NCBI GenBank assembly: GCA_041494805.1
Contig: JBGQBN010000001.1
Location: 62,001-126,000, forward strand
Reading direction: 5' to 3'
DNA from: JBGQBN01 sp041494805
GTDB taxonomy: Bacteria; Acidobacteriota; Terriglobia; Terriglobales; Acidobacteriaceae
Length of the DNA stretch: 64,000 bases
The translations under genes and the position numbers were made by a program. Shown here piece after piece: positions 52,258-60,608 of this stretch. Within the stretch, counting starts at the first letter, position 1; every line of letters starts with the position of its first letter. The notes beneath the pieces are model-generated. The model ran no database searches and had not been told where the DNA came from. It worked only from the letters and a program-made list of their open reading frames with translations.

Positions 52258-52581
52258 TCAGAGCCGCGCTGCGCTGGCTTTCAGCGGCTCGATGCGCTCC
52301 AGTTCAGCGGCCCGTTCCACCTTGACACGGCTCACCTCGTAAGCATCTTGGAGATTTAGCCAGAACTGTTCCGTGGTGCCAAAAAACCGTGACAGGCGGA
52401 CTGCGGTGTCGGCCGTGATCCCCCGACGCTCCAGCACAATGTCATTGATACGGGGTGGCGGCACATGGAGCCGTTTGGCCAGCTCATAGGCCGACATTCC
52501 CATCGGTCTCAAAAACTCCTCCCGCAAAATCTCACCCGGATGGATTCTCCAGCTTGGTGTCCCTTTCCTGACGATGCTCAT
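52258..52581 (-). CDS. higA: Antitoxin HigA
   Basis: The 107-residue protein has an XRE-type helix-turn-helix (about 20-75: HPGEILREEFLRPMGMSAYE then LAKRLHVPPPRINDIVLERR) and the C-terminal FFGTTEQFWLNLQDAYEVSR typical of HigA/VapI antitoxins. It neutralises HigB and represses the operon. It lies 43 nt after higB on the minus strand. The palindromes upstream of higB are its probable binding sites. Confidence 0.9.
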   Translation of the reverse strand: MSIVRKGTPSWRIHPGEILREEFLRPMGMSAYELAKRLHVPPPRINDIVLERRGITADTAVRLSRFFGTTEQFWLNLQDAYEVSRVKVERAAELERIEPLKASAARL

Positions 52582-52624
52582 GAATTTGTCCCACCTTACT
52601 CCCTAGTCTCAGTGCTTCACAGTC

Positions 52625-52900
52625 TCAGTGATAGTCCGTGACTTCTACATCGTAGGCATCGTGATCGCGCCAAACGAAGCAGATCCGGTACTGATCGTTG
52701 ATGCGAATGCTATGTTGTCCCCGTCGGTCATCGCGTAGCTTTTCGAGCCGATTGCCGGGTGGAGACTTCAGGTCATTCAGGTCCAATGCCCCGTCGAGCA
52801 TGGCCAACTTTCGCTTGGTAATGCTGGCAGGGGGAGATCCTTTGGTCTTGCCTGTCCTCCAGATTTCCGCCGTTTCCCGATTGGCGAAAGTCTTGATCAC
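52625..52900 (-). CDS. higB: Toxin HigB
   Basis: HigB is a RelE-type mRNA interferase that works on the ribosome. From GTG 52900 the 91-residue sequence VIKTFANRETAEIW matches the HigB N-terminus. PPGNRLEKLRDDRRGQHSIR and INDQYRICFVWRDHDAYDVE form the catalytic beta-sheet region. The frame stays open further upstream to 53026, but that part is not HigB-like. The GTG begins just 6 nt after a TATTAT box, so the message is probably leaderless. It has the toxin-first order. Confidence 0.88.
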   Translation of the reverse strand: MIKTFANRETAEIWRTGKTKGSPPASITKRKLAMLDGALDLNDLKSPPGNRLEKLRDDRRGQHSIRINDQYRICFVWRDHDAYDVEVTDYH

Positions 52901-52906
52901 ATCTTT

Positions 52907-52944
52907 ATAATAACGAGTAGCGTTAATAACGTCAAGTGTTATTA
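52907..52944 (-). promoter_or_regulatory. higBA promoter with overlapping palindromes
   Basis: On the minus strand a -35 TTGACG (plus 52930-52935), a 17-bp spacer and a -10 TATTAT (plus 52907-52912) lie just before the GTG start. Two palindromes overlap it: TAATAAC-n7-GTTATTA (52924-52944), which covers the -35 box, and CGTTA-A-TAACG (52921-52931). This is the expected place for autorepression. Confidence 0.75.
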
Positions 52945-53012
52945 CTGGGAGATGGCAGGTCCGCAAGTTCCCCATGAGCGCCGAAAATGGTCGTGATATA
53001 TTTCCTCGCTGA

Positions 53013-54254
53013 GTGCCCCTGACCAAACTCTATCCCCGCACCGCTCTGGTCCTGCTCACGGCGCTGAACCTGCTCAACTACGCTGACCGCAACGTGCTGT
53101 TTGCAGTGCAGCCTTTAGTGCAGGAGGAATTCCACCTTACAAACGCCCAGCTCGGATATCTTGCCAGCGTCTTCCTGTTTTTTTACATGGTGGCGGCGCC
53201 CTTCGTCGGCCCGCTCGCAGACCGGTATTCCCGCAAGCGGATCATCGTGCTGGGTGCGATGTTTTGGAGTGGACTTACTTTGTTGACGGCGGTCACCCAC
53301 ACGTATCGAGGTCTGCTCATCCGCCATACCCTCGTGGGGGTCGGGGAAGCTACATTTTCGACCATCGCACCTACTTTCGTGGCGGACCTTTTTTCGGAAG
53401 ACAAGCGTGGGCGGATTCTAGGCATCTTTTACCTGGCTCTCCCGGTCGGCTCGGCGGCGGGCTACCTTCTGGGCGGGACGCTGGGTCCGACTTTTGGCTG
53501 GCGGTTTCCGTTTTACGTTGCGGCTGTTCCTGGGTTCCTGTTGGCGCTCGCCATCTTGTTCGTTCCCGAGCCCGAACGTGGACGGTTCGACTCGCTGCAA
53601 GAAACTCCGGAGCGCGGCACCGTTCTCGGCCTCGTCCGCAATCCCGCCTTCTGGACGGCGACCCTCGGCATGGCCATGATGACCTTTTCGCTGGGCGGGC
53701 TTCAGATCTGGATGCCAACTTTTCTGTCCCGTGAACGCGGGTACTCTTTGGAGTCGGCCAATCTGGCCTTTGGCGGAATCATCGTGGTGGATGGAATCCT
53801 GGCCTCGTTGGCTGGCGGGTGGCTCGGTGACCGGTTGTTGCCCCGCATGAAGAGTTCCTATTACTTCGTTTCCGCCATCGGCATGGCGCTTGGAGTCCCG
53901 GTGATGGCTTTCGGGCTCTTCACCAAGGGCCGCATGATGTTACCCGCCATGTGGGGCGCGGCTTTCCTGCTTCTGTTGAACACCGCCCCCCTGAATGCCG
54001 CGATCATCAATTCCGTCGGAGCTCACATCCGAGCTACCGCAATCGCAGTGAATATCTTCATCATTCACATTCTGGGTGACGTACCCTCCCCGACGCTGAT
54101 GGGTTATATCGCCGACCGGCGTTCACTCGAGGCTGCCTTCATTCTGCCAGTAATCGCGATGGCAATCTCTTCTGCCATACTGTTCTACGGCATGCGATTT
54201 GCGCCCCCAGTACGACTCCAAAACGAACCCGGTGCGGGAGCCACGGCGGAATGA
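53013..54254 (+). CDS. MFS transporter, spinster-like
   Basis: The 413-residue protein has about 12 membrane helices. NYADRNVLFAVQPLVQEEF in the first loop and GPLADRYSRKRIIVLG after the second helix are MFS signatures, here of the Spns-like type, which move lipids or organic anions in other organisms. VGVGEATFSTIAPTFVADLF is also typical. The GTG start at 53013 has TATATT at 52997-53002 close upstream. The stop overlaps the glycosyltransferase start by 4 nt, so the two probably act in one pathway. Confidence 0.82.
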   Translation: MPLTKLYPRTALVLLTALNLLNYADRNVLFAVQPLVQEEFHLTNAQLGYLASVFLFFYMVAAPFVGPLADRYSRKRIIVLGAMFWSGLTLLTAVTHTYRGLLIRHTLVGVGEATFSTIAPTFVADLFSEDKRGRILGIFYLALPVGSAAGYLLGGTLGPTFGWRFPFYVAAVPGFLLALAILFVPEPERGRFDSLQETPERGTVLGLVRNPAFWTATLGMAMMTFSLGGLQIWMPTFLSRERGYSLESANLAFGGIIVVDGILASLAGGWLGDRLLPRMKSSYYFVSAIGMALGVPVMAFGLFTKGRMMLPAMWGAAFLLLLNTAPLNAAIINSVGAHIRATAIAVNIFIIHILGDVPSPTLMGYIADRRSLEAAFILPVIAMAISSAILFYGMRFAPPVRLQNEPGAGATAE

Positions 54255-55426
54255 TTTATTTTCACTGGATTGCAGGCAGCTTTCTGGGCCTGGTCTGGCT
54301 CTCTCACCTGATAGATGCCGCCCTCGGCATGCCGAAGGTTCCCGACATCACCCGCCCGCAGTGGGACCGCCAGCCCGCCACGCCTGCCGGCAACCCACGC
54401 GTCAGCATTATTGTTCCGGCCTGCAATGAAGAAGAGGCAATCGAGCAGGCCCTTACCCAACTGCTCGCCCTCGAGTACGACAACTACGAAGTCATTGCGA
54501 TTGACGACCGTTCCACTGACGGTACGGGAAAGATCATGGACTGGATTGCGGACAGCACAAACGCTCACGGCATCCTGCAAGTGATTCATGTCCGCGAGTT
54601 GCCTGCCGGCTGGCTGGGGAAGACCCATGCCATGTGGAGCGCCGCTAAACAGGCCACCGGTGACTGGTTGCTGTTCACGGACGCCGATGTTCTATTCCAG
54701 CCAGACACGCTGCGGCGTGCCATGGCCTATGCGGAAGCCGAACCCGCCGACCACGTGGTGCTGCTCCCCTACATGATTACGAAAAGCTGGGGTGAACGAA
54801 TGATGATGGCCTTTTTCCAGACGCTGTTTGTCTTCGGGCACCGCCCCTGGAAGGTCGCAGATCCGAAGGCCAAGGATCACATGGGCGTGGGGGCGTTTAA
54901 CTGTGTTCGCCGGAGCGTGTATGAAGCCGTTGGTACCTATCGGGCCCTGCGAATGGAAGTGCTCGATGACATGAAGCTCGGCAAGATCGTGAAGACCTCT
55001 GGCTACGCGCAGCGCACCATCTTCGGCGCCGACTTGGTTTCCATCCGCTGGGCCAAAGGTGCGATGGGCGTGGTCCGCAACCTGACCAAGAATTTCTTCG
55101 CCCTCATGTCGTTCCAGTGGCTGCGCGCGCTGGCGTCGTGCTTCACTCTGGCATTCTTGAACCTGATGCCCTTCTTGGGAGTCTGGCTGGCGCACGGATG
55201 GGCACGGCTGCCGTATGGTGTCGCGCTCCTCTCGATGTTTGCGATTTACGTTGGAATGTCGTGGAAGTCTTCAGTCCCGCCCTATTACTTTTTTCTGCAC
55301 CCCGTGAGTACTACGCTGTTCGTCTACACCATGTTGCGCTCGATGGTTGTCACTCTGTGGCATGGCGGTGTGGTTTGGCGCGGTACCAAGTACTCCTTGG
55401 AGGACCTCAGACGAGGATTGGTGTAG
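54251..55426 (+). CDS. Membrane glycosyltransferase family 2, HpnB/CrtQ-like
   Basis: The 391-residue protein has an N-terminal helix (about 5-25) and a GT-A domain. SIIVPACNEEEAIEQ (52-66), IDDRSTDGTG (84-93) and TDADVLFQPD (143-152) are the nucleotide-sugar and metal sites. Two or three helices close the C-terminus (about 290-370). The pattern, with RELPAGWLGKTHAMW, recalls HpnB-like and carotenoid glycosyltransferases. Linked translation with the MFS gene suggests a lipid glycosylation and export pair. A hopanoid substrate is possible but unproven. Confidence 0.78.
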   Translation: MIYFHWIAGSFLGLVWLSHLIDAALGMPKVPDITRPQWDRQPATPAGNPRVSIIVPACNEEEAIEQALTQLLALEYDNYEVIAIDDRSTDGTGKIMDWIADSTNAHGILQVIHVRELPAGWLGKTHAMWSAAKQATGDWLLFTDADVLFQPDTLRRAMAYAEAEPADHVVLLPYMITKSWGERMMMAFFQTLFVFGHRPWKVADPKAKDHMGVGAFNCVRRSVYEAVGTYRALRMEVLDDMKLGKIVKTSGYAQRTIFGADLVSIRWAKGAMGVVRNLTKNFFALMSFQWLRALASCFTLAFLNLMPFLGVWLAHGWARLPYGVALLSMFAIYVGMSWKSSVPPYYFFLHPVSTTLFVYTMLRSMVVTLWHGGVVWRGTKYSLEDLRRGLV

Positions 55427-55511
55427 CGCTGGCGGCCCATCGGCTGTGCCTGGGGCATCTCGCCCCGGAGCCGAAAACCATGTCCGATCCGAAACTCAGA
55501 ACGACAAAAAT

Positions 55512-56000
55512 CTACGGAGGTGAACCAGATTCATCGCTGGACTCCTCGGTAGGAATCGGTGCTGTCTGTCGCTTCCTTCGAGGCTTCCTGGCGGCTTTGG
55601 GATAACTGAACTTCCCCGCACTGTAACGCCCCTTGTTCGCCACATCGTAGTTCTTGGGCAGCGGTGGAATCTGGGCGCCTTCGCCTGTCAGTTGTCTCGG
55701 CTGCTTCAGGATGATCTCCGCCCGTCCGTCATACTCTATTACCGGGCCGTGGATCTCCACGATCCGGCCCTGGAGCTGGCGCACGTCGCCCACACTCTTC
55801 AGGTCACTGGAAAAAACGACCACGGTAAAAGGACACAGCCGGTAGTCCTCGCAGAAGTCAAAGAACGTGACCCCGCGGTTGCCGGTTTTCACGCGCACGA
55901 CTTTTCCGGTGACGCACCGCGTCTCGCCCACGTGATTCTTCGCCTCGGCAATGGGGATGCAGTCCGCAAGGGCAAGGGTAGGGAGGAGCAGTGCCAGCAT
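55512..56000 (-). CDS. Exported protein with an OB-fold-like domain
   Basis: The 162-residue product has a short signal peptide (MLALLLPTLALADC) and then an OB-like domain (about 20-100: KNHVGETRCVTGKVVRVKTG, then GVTFFDFCED, then VGDVRQLQGRIVEIHG). The tail is Lys/Arg/Pro-rich and then acidic. Four cysteines (14, 29, 50, 56) may form disulfides. I cannot assign a function. The ATG at 56000 is chosen as the start of the signal peptide; the frame is open to 56078. Confidence 0.65.
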   Translation of the reverse strand: MLALLLPTLALADCIPIAEAKNHVGETRCVTGKVVRVKTGNRGVTFFDFCEDYRLCPFTVVVFSSDLKSVGDVRQLQGRIVEIHGPVIEYDGRAEIILKQPRQLTGEGAQIPPLPKNYDVANKGRYSAGKFSYPKAARKPRRKRQTAPIPTEESSDESGSPP

Positions 56001-56210
56001 GAGCCGGGGAAGCGTCTGGGCGGACAGCACTGCGTAATCTCCTGCGAATTGCGGAACCTGGGTTCTCAGTCTGCGCACCGACCGCGGAGCGGTGCGCCCT
56101 GAAGAGACAAACCCGTCAAGACCGATTGTAAAGGGCAGGACGAGAGATGCGACCTGGAGGGTGGATGAAATCCGCTGACTTTCCCAAAACAGAAAAAGAG
56201 ACAGGCAACG

Positions 56211-56231
56211 GGGCCGGTCGCAGACCGGCCC
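56211..56231 (-). terminator. Strong hairpin downstream of the STAS gene
   Basis: GGGCCGGTC-GCA-GACCGGCCC is a perfect 9-bp stem, 17 nt past the STAS stop. On the minus strand it is followed, after about 15 nt, by the T-rich CTCTTTTTCTGTTTT. The T tract is late for a classical terminator, so it may instead be a REP-type repeat. Confidence 0.5.
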
Positions 56232-56248
56232 GACCCGTGCTGGAAGCC

Positions 56249-56593
56249 TCAGTCGAACGCTTTGACGGCCGCCGTCTCGTCTTCCTTTACATCGAAGACG
56301 GTGTACAGCTTGGTGATCTGCAGTAGGTCGTGCACTTTCTTGGTCAGGTTCAGCAGCTTGAGTTCGCCGCCCTGGTTACGCACGGTGGTGAAGGCGCTGA
56401 CCAGTTCTCCGATGCCCGAGCTGTCGATGTAGTTCACATCGCCGAGGTTCAGCAGGATCTTCTTCTGGCTTCGGGAAAGCAGCTCTCGAACCGTGTCGCG
56501 CAGGGTGACACTGCCTTCACCCAAGGTGATCCGGCCGCTGCAATCCACAATAGTCACACCATTGATCTGACGAGTACTGATCTTCATGCTCAC
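56249..56593 (-). CDS. Anti-anti-sigma factor (STAS domain)
   Basis: The 114-residue SpoIIAA/RsbV-like protein has the phosphorylated-serine motif in YIDSSGIGELVSA (Ser at 58-59). In its unphosphorylated form such a protein binds the anti-sigma kinase and frees the sigma factor. It overlaps the upstream RsbW-like kinase gene by 4 nt. No sigma gene is in the window. The full-length protein has the usual mixed alpha/beta STAS layout (IVDCSGRITLGEG at the N-terminus). Confidence 0.9.
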   Translation of the reverse strand: MSMKISTRQINGVTIVDCSGRITLGEGSVTLRDTVRELLSRSQKKILLNLGDVNYIDSSGIGELVSAFTTVRNQGGELKLLNLTKKVHDLLQITKLYTVFDVKEDETAAVKAFD

Positions 56594-57036
56594 GGGGAAG
56601 CCTCCTTGCCGCCCGCGGCTGGTCCGTGGACGTGTTTAATGAGTTTGATTTCAGTGCCCGCCTGGGACGGGTGGATATGCACCTCGTCCATAAACGAGCG
56701 GATAAGAAAAATGCCCCGTCCCGAAGTCTTTAAAAGGTTCTCCGGGGCCAGGGGATCGGGAATCTTTTTGGGGTCCAGGCCCTTGCCCTGATCACGAATG
56801 GTGATGACCAGGTCATGGCCGGTCCGTTCAAAATCCAGGCCCACCTTCTTGCCCGGATCGTAGGCATTGCCATGGAGGACGGCGTTGACGGCAGCCTCGC
56901 GCACCGCCATGGCGATCTTCATGACCTCTTCGTCGTCGAAGCCAGCCTCAGCCGCTATTCGGCTGGCTGCTTGCTCCGCACTGTCGACGGTCTCCAGCGT
57001 CGAATCCATCGTGTAGGAGACCCGTTGTTCGGTCAT
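56590..57036 (-). CDS. Anti-sigma factor kinase RsbW/SpoIIAB-like
   Basis: The 148-residue GHKL-fold serine kinase has the N box REAAVNAVLHGNAYD (E47, N51), DQGKGLDP (82-89) and SGRGIFLIRSFMDEV (105 on), the ATP-binding set. It binds a sigma factor and phosphorylates the STAS partner. ATG 57036 gives MTEQRVSYTMDS; the upstream frame to 57627 lies opposite the next gene and is a shadow. Partner switching with the overlapping STAS gene is expected. Its sigma factor is unknown. Confidence 0.88.
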   Translation of the reverse strand: MTEQRVSYTMDSTLETVDSAEQAASRIAAEAGFDDEEVMKIAMAVREAAVNAVLHGNAYDPGKKVGLDFERTGHDLVITIRDQGKGLDPKKIPDPLAPENLLKTSGRGIFLIRSFMDEVHIHPSQAGTEIKLIKHVHGPAAGGKEASP

Positions 57037-57297
57037 GGCAAAGATTTTGTGAGAAGCCTGCAGACCCGGAACCTCCGCCGACCCCCGTGCCTGCACCAGC
57101 GGGCCATCGCGGTGCACGCCGGGGAATCCCCCAGCCGGCGAATGCGGTAGTTTGCCCTTCCGATGTGCAAATGTCAACGCACAGCTTTGGGGCGTCCCCG
57201 CGCACCCCACGAATATGATTAGACACCGCTGCCTGGAAAAACCTTCAAACCCTTCTGGATTCCGGGTTAACAGTTGGGTATTCTCAGGAATATGACC

Positions 57298-58533
57298 ATG
57301 TTTGCGCTTACAGAACTGCTGGGCGCGCCGGTGTTCGACACTGCCGGAAGCCCATGCGGACGTGTGCGCGAACTGGCCTTGGCCCCGCAGGAGGACCGCG
57401 CCCGCATCGCCATATTGATCGTCCGGACCAAAGGCGGCGACCGCATGTTGCCCCTCAGTTCCGTGACTTCGATCAATGGCGGAATTTGGGCCGCCACAGC
57501 TTCGGGGGACTGGGCCGCGATTGACGCCTCCGGGGGCCTGTTCCTGCTGGCGCGCGATCTGCTCGACCAGCAGGTGATTGACGTCTTTGGCCGGAAAGTC
57601 GTGCGCGTCAATGATGTCGATCTGCACGAGGAAATAGTCGACAGCCGCCCCGTACTGAAGGTCGGGTCAGTCGACGTCGGCCCCCGGGGCGCGATCCGCA
57701 GGCTGCTCAAGGGGTTAGTGCCGATCGCGGCCTTGCGGGCGCTGCTGCGGAAGATTCCGCCACGCACTATTCCCTGGGACTTCGTGGATATCATCGAAAC
57801 CGATCCCGCCCGCCGGGTAAAGCTCAAGATTTCCCACGAACGGCTGGCGCGCCTGCATCCCGCAGACATTGCCGATATCGTCGAAGATCTGGCTCCGGAC
57901 GAACGGGAGGCTGTATTCGAGACCCTGGACGAGGATGTGGCCGCTGGAGCTCTGGAAGAGATCGAGCCCAAAGTACAGAAGTCGATTGTGGAATCGCTCG
58001 ATTCCGGCCGGGTCGCCGAGATCGTCGAAGAGATGGAACCCGACGCAGCCGCCGACCTGCTGGCCGACCTGCCGGAAGAGCGCACCTCCGAAATCCTGCT
58101 CGAAATGCCGCTCCAAGAGCGCAAGGAAATGGTTGAACTCCTGGAGTTCGGGGAGAATACTGCTGCCGGCCGCATGAATACCGAGTATCTGGCGGTTCAC
58201 CTGAATGGTACCGCGCACGATGCGGTGGAGGCCTTGCGCCACTTCGAAGGCGGCGTCGAAACCGTCAGCACGATTTATCTGGTGGACTCGCGCGGGACCC
58301 TGGCCGGCGCCGTGCCTCTGGCCAAGCTGGTGCTGGCTTCGCCGAGCACGCCCTTGCTTTCGCTGACCCAGGAGCGCCTGATCTCCTGCCGCGCCGAAGC
58401 CAAGGAAAAGGAAGTGGCCGAACTGTTCGACAAGTACAACCTCAGCACTCTGCCGGTCGTGGATGACAACAAGAAGCTGACCGGAGTGGTCACCTCCGAC
58501 GATATCATCAGCATGCTGCGGGCGAAGCTGTAG
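57298..58533 (+). CDS. Soluble MgtE-N/CBS domain protein with a PRC-type start
   Basis: The 411-residue protein has a PRC-barrel-like region (about 1-150), then the MgtE N-terminal superhelical domain (about 185-290), with repeated LHPADIADIVEDLAPDEREA and LADLPEERTSEILLEMP. Two CBS domains follow (about 295-411: STIYLVDSRGTLAGAVPLAKL, printed in part, and LPVVDDNKKLTGVVTSDDII). The MgtE membrane channel is missing. In MgtE these cytoplasmic domains sense Mg2+ and gate the channel. Here an NRAMP-type transporter follows, so it may gate or sense for that protein. CAGGAA before ATG 57298 sets the start. Confidence 0.85.
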   Translation: MFALTELLGAPVFDTAGSPCGRVRELALAPQEDRARIAILIVRTKGGDRMLPLSSVTSINGGIWAATASGDWAAIDASGGLFLLARDLLDQQVIDVFGRKVVRVNDVDLHEEIVDSRPVLKVGSVDVGPRGAIRRLLKGLVPIAALRALLRKIPPRTIPWDFVDIIETDPARRVKLKISHERLARLHPADIADIVEDLAPDEREAVFETLDEDVAAGALEEIEPKVQKSIVESLDSGRVAEIVEEMEPDAAADLLADLPEERTSEILLEMPLQERKEMVELLEFGENTAAGRMNTEYLAVHLNGTAHDAVEALRHFEGGVETVSTIYLVDSRGTLAGAVPLAKLVLASPSTPLLSLTQERLISCRAEAKEKEVAELFDKYNLSTLPVVDDNKKLTGVVTSDDIISMLRAKL

Positions 58534-58645
58534 GCGGTCAGAATCAAGACTTTTCTTCCGGCCATTGCACTTTCCACCTGTTCAGATTTCATAACTGCAT
58601 TTATTCTGTTCCCACGTTTAAGCCCCATGCCCGCGAACCGTGCCC

Positions 58646-59902
58646 ATGAGATTTTTGAGACGCTGGAAGACCCGGACCCTGATCTTCTTCGCCGTAGTCG
58701 GTCCAGGCTTTATCACCGCGAACGTCGACAACGATGCCGGTGGCATCTGGACGTATTCGTCTGCCGGGGCGCAGTTCGGTCACCTGCTGCTCTGGACCCT
58801 CATTCCGGTCACGGTGGCACTCATCGTGGTGCAGGAGATCTGCGCCCGCATGGGCGCGGTGACCGGCAAAGGCCTCAGCGATCTGATTCGCGAGGAATTC
58901 GGGCTGCGGGTCACGTTCTTCATGATGATCGGCCTGATCATCGTCAACTTCGGCAATGTGGTGACCGAATTCGCCGGGATCGCCGGTAGCCTGGAACTGT
59001 TTGGTCTCTCCAAGTACATCACCGTTCCCATCTGCGCCGTCATCGTGTGGCTGATCGTGGTGAAGGGCCAGTACAAGAGCGTGGAGAAGGTTTTTCTAGT
59101 CGCATCATTCTTTTACTTGACCTACATCTTCGCCGGGGTGCTGGCCAAACCGGCGTGGATTGATGCCATTGTGGCAACAGTGAAGCCGTCCCATCATGAG
59201 ATGTTCCTGCAACAGAGTTATCTCTACATGGCAATTGCCGTGGTGGGCACGACCATAGCGCCTTGGATGCAGTTCTACCTGCAGGCTTCGATCGTCGAGA
59301 AAGGCGTAACCCGGCGGCAATACAAGGCATCGCGGCTCGATGTGATCACCGGCTGCATCTTCACCGACGTAGTGGCATGGTTCATCATCGTGGCCTGCGC
59401 GGCCACTCTTTATGTTCACGGTTATCACAACATCCATGATGCCAAAGATGCCGCCCAGGCGTTGCACCCACTGGCAGGGGATTACGCCTACATCCTTTTT
59501 GCCATGGGACTGTTCAATGCCTCCCTGTTTGCAGCGTCGATCCTTCCCCTTTCCACTGCCTATACGGTTTGTGAGGGGTTGGGCTTCGAGTCAGGGGTGG
59601 GGAAGAGTTTCCGCGAGGCGCCGGTCTTCTACTGGCTTTATACCATCCTGATCGTGGCCGGAGCCGGGGTAATTCTGATTCCAAATCTGCCTCTGGTAAA
59701 GATTTCCATTTTGTCCCAGGTAGTGAACGGCATGGTGCTGCCCTTCGTGCTGGTTTTCATGCTGCTGCTGGTGAACAAGAAAGAACTGATGGGCGAATAC
59801 GTGAACTCGCGCTTCGATAACCTGGTCGCGTGGACGACCACGATCATCATGATCGGTCTGACGGCAGCCTGGTTCTGGACGTTAAAAGGCGGCGGGAGCT
59901 GA
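58646..59902 (+). CDS. NRAMP-related transporter, probably for Mg2+
   Basis: The 418-residue protein has about 11 helices of the LeuT fold. In helix 1 the usual DPGN is replaced by NVDNDAGG (26-33). In helix 6 the usual MPH is replaced by TTIAPWMQFYLQ. The loss of the transition-metal-binding methionine is what marks the NRAMP-related magnesium transporters (NRMT). EICARMGAVTGKGLSDLIREE after helix 2 also fits that group. The start is uncertain: ATG 58646 or GTG 58640. The paired sensor gene upstream supports Mg2+ as substrate. Confidence 0.85.
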   Translation: MRFLRRWKTRTLIFFAVVGPGFITANVDNDAGGIWTYSSAGAQFGHLLLWTLIPVTVALIVVQEICARMGAVTGKGLSDLIREEFGLRVTFFMMIGLIIVNFGNVVTEFAGIAGSLELFGLSKYITVPICAVIVWLIVVKGQYKSVEKVFLVASFFYLTYIFAGVLAKPAWIDAIVATVKPSHHEMFLQQSYLYMAIAVVGTTIAPWMQFYLQASIVEKGVTRRQYKASRLDVITGCIFTDVVAWFIIVACAATLYVHGYHNIHDAKDAAQALHPLAGDYAYILFAMGLFNASLFAASILPLSTAYTVCEGLGFESGVGKSFREAPVFYWLYTILIVAGAGVILIPNLPLVKISILSQVVNGMVLPFVLVFMLLLVNKKELMGEYVNSRFDNLVAWTTTIIMIGLTAAWFWTLKGGGS

Positions 59903-59913
59903 GCTCGGGAGGT

Positions 59914-60306
59914 TCATGCAAACTTGCCCTGGGCCAGGTCCTTAACCAACTCCAGGTCCGCTTCCAGGAAATCGTACGACGGCAGTTCCGACCGTTTCGC
60001 CCAACGCACCTCGCGGAAAATCCGGTTCTCAATTTCTCCCTTGTAATGGTGCACCACGAAGAAGCGCAACTCCACCGAGCCGCCACCCCTGTAATCGTGG
60101 CGGATGCGCGCTACCTCTTCACCGATATGTGCTTCGATGCCGAGTTCTTCGTCCAGTTCACGGCGCAGCGCGTCACGCGGCTGTTCGCCAGTCTCGATCT
60201 TGCCGCCGGGAAACTCCCACTTGAGGGGCATGGTCTGGTGGCGGGTACGCTGGCAGACCAGGACTTTTCCGTCCTTGAAGATTAGCGCAGCTACGACCTG
60301 CTTCAT
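59914..60306 (-). CDS. Nudix hydrolase (MutT-like)
   Basis: The 130-residue protein has a complete Nudix box, G35-x5-E41-x7-R49-E50-L-x-E53-E54-x-G56, within FPGGKIETGEQPRDALRREL. The short form resembles MutT/CTP pyrophosphohydrolases that remove oxidised nucleotides. It starts at ATGA overlapping the thioredoxin-remnant stop. It is last in a minus-strand operon that includes the fRMsr-like gene, so a shared role in repairing oxidative damage is likely. Confidence 0.9.
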   Translation of the reverse strand: MKQVVAALIFKDGKVLVCQRTRHQTMPLKWEFPGGKIETGEQPRDALRRELDEELGIEAHIGEEVARIRHDYRGGGSVELRFFVVHHYKGEIENRIFREVRWAKRSELPSYDFLEADLELVKDLAQGKFA

Positions 60307-60608
60307 CGTTCAGAAATGGCGCCGGCGGGAACGGCGCTGCGGCTAGGGTCAACGCAACTGGTGAAGGTGAAAGCAAACGCCGCCAAACCGGCCGGGCAAA
60401 TTAACTCCAGGATGTGATTGCCGAAGTCGTGGTTGTCCACTAGAGCGTACATCCGCGCGTGCTGGACCACCACATAGTTCACACAGGTATAGTCCCAGAA
60501 ATCGACCAGCACGGCCCGTCCGCGCAACTGGCGGAAACTCAAGGGTGGCGAGTTGAGCCAGACGCGCCCGATCTCCGGCGCGCGTACTTTCCCTTTCTCA
60601 ACTCTCAT
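60303..60608 (-). pseudogene. Truncated thioredoxin-like gene
   Basis: The 101-residue frame begins like a thioredoxin-like redoxin: VWLNSPPLSFRQLRGRAVLV then DFWDYTCVNYVVVQ. Related proteins have CVNC at the active site, with a second Cys and a further 60 or more residues. Here the second Cys is Tyr, and the rest (from about residue 50) does not look like a thioredoxin. The gene overlaps its neighbours by 4 nt at both ends (ATGA), so the frame may still be translated. It is most likely the remnant of a larger redoxin gene. Confidence 0.55.

Noticed and set aside
56590..57627. A 345-residue RsbW-like protein
   Set aside because: The first 197 residues run antisense to the CBS-domain gene and lack any domain; the kinase begins at 57036.
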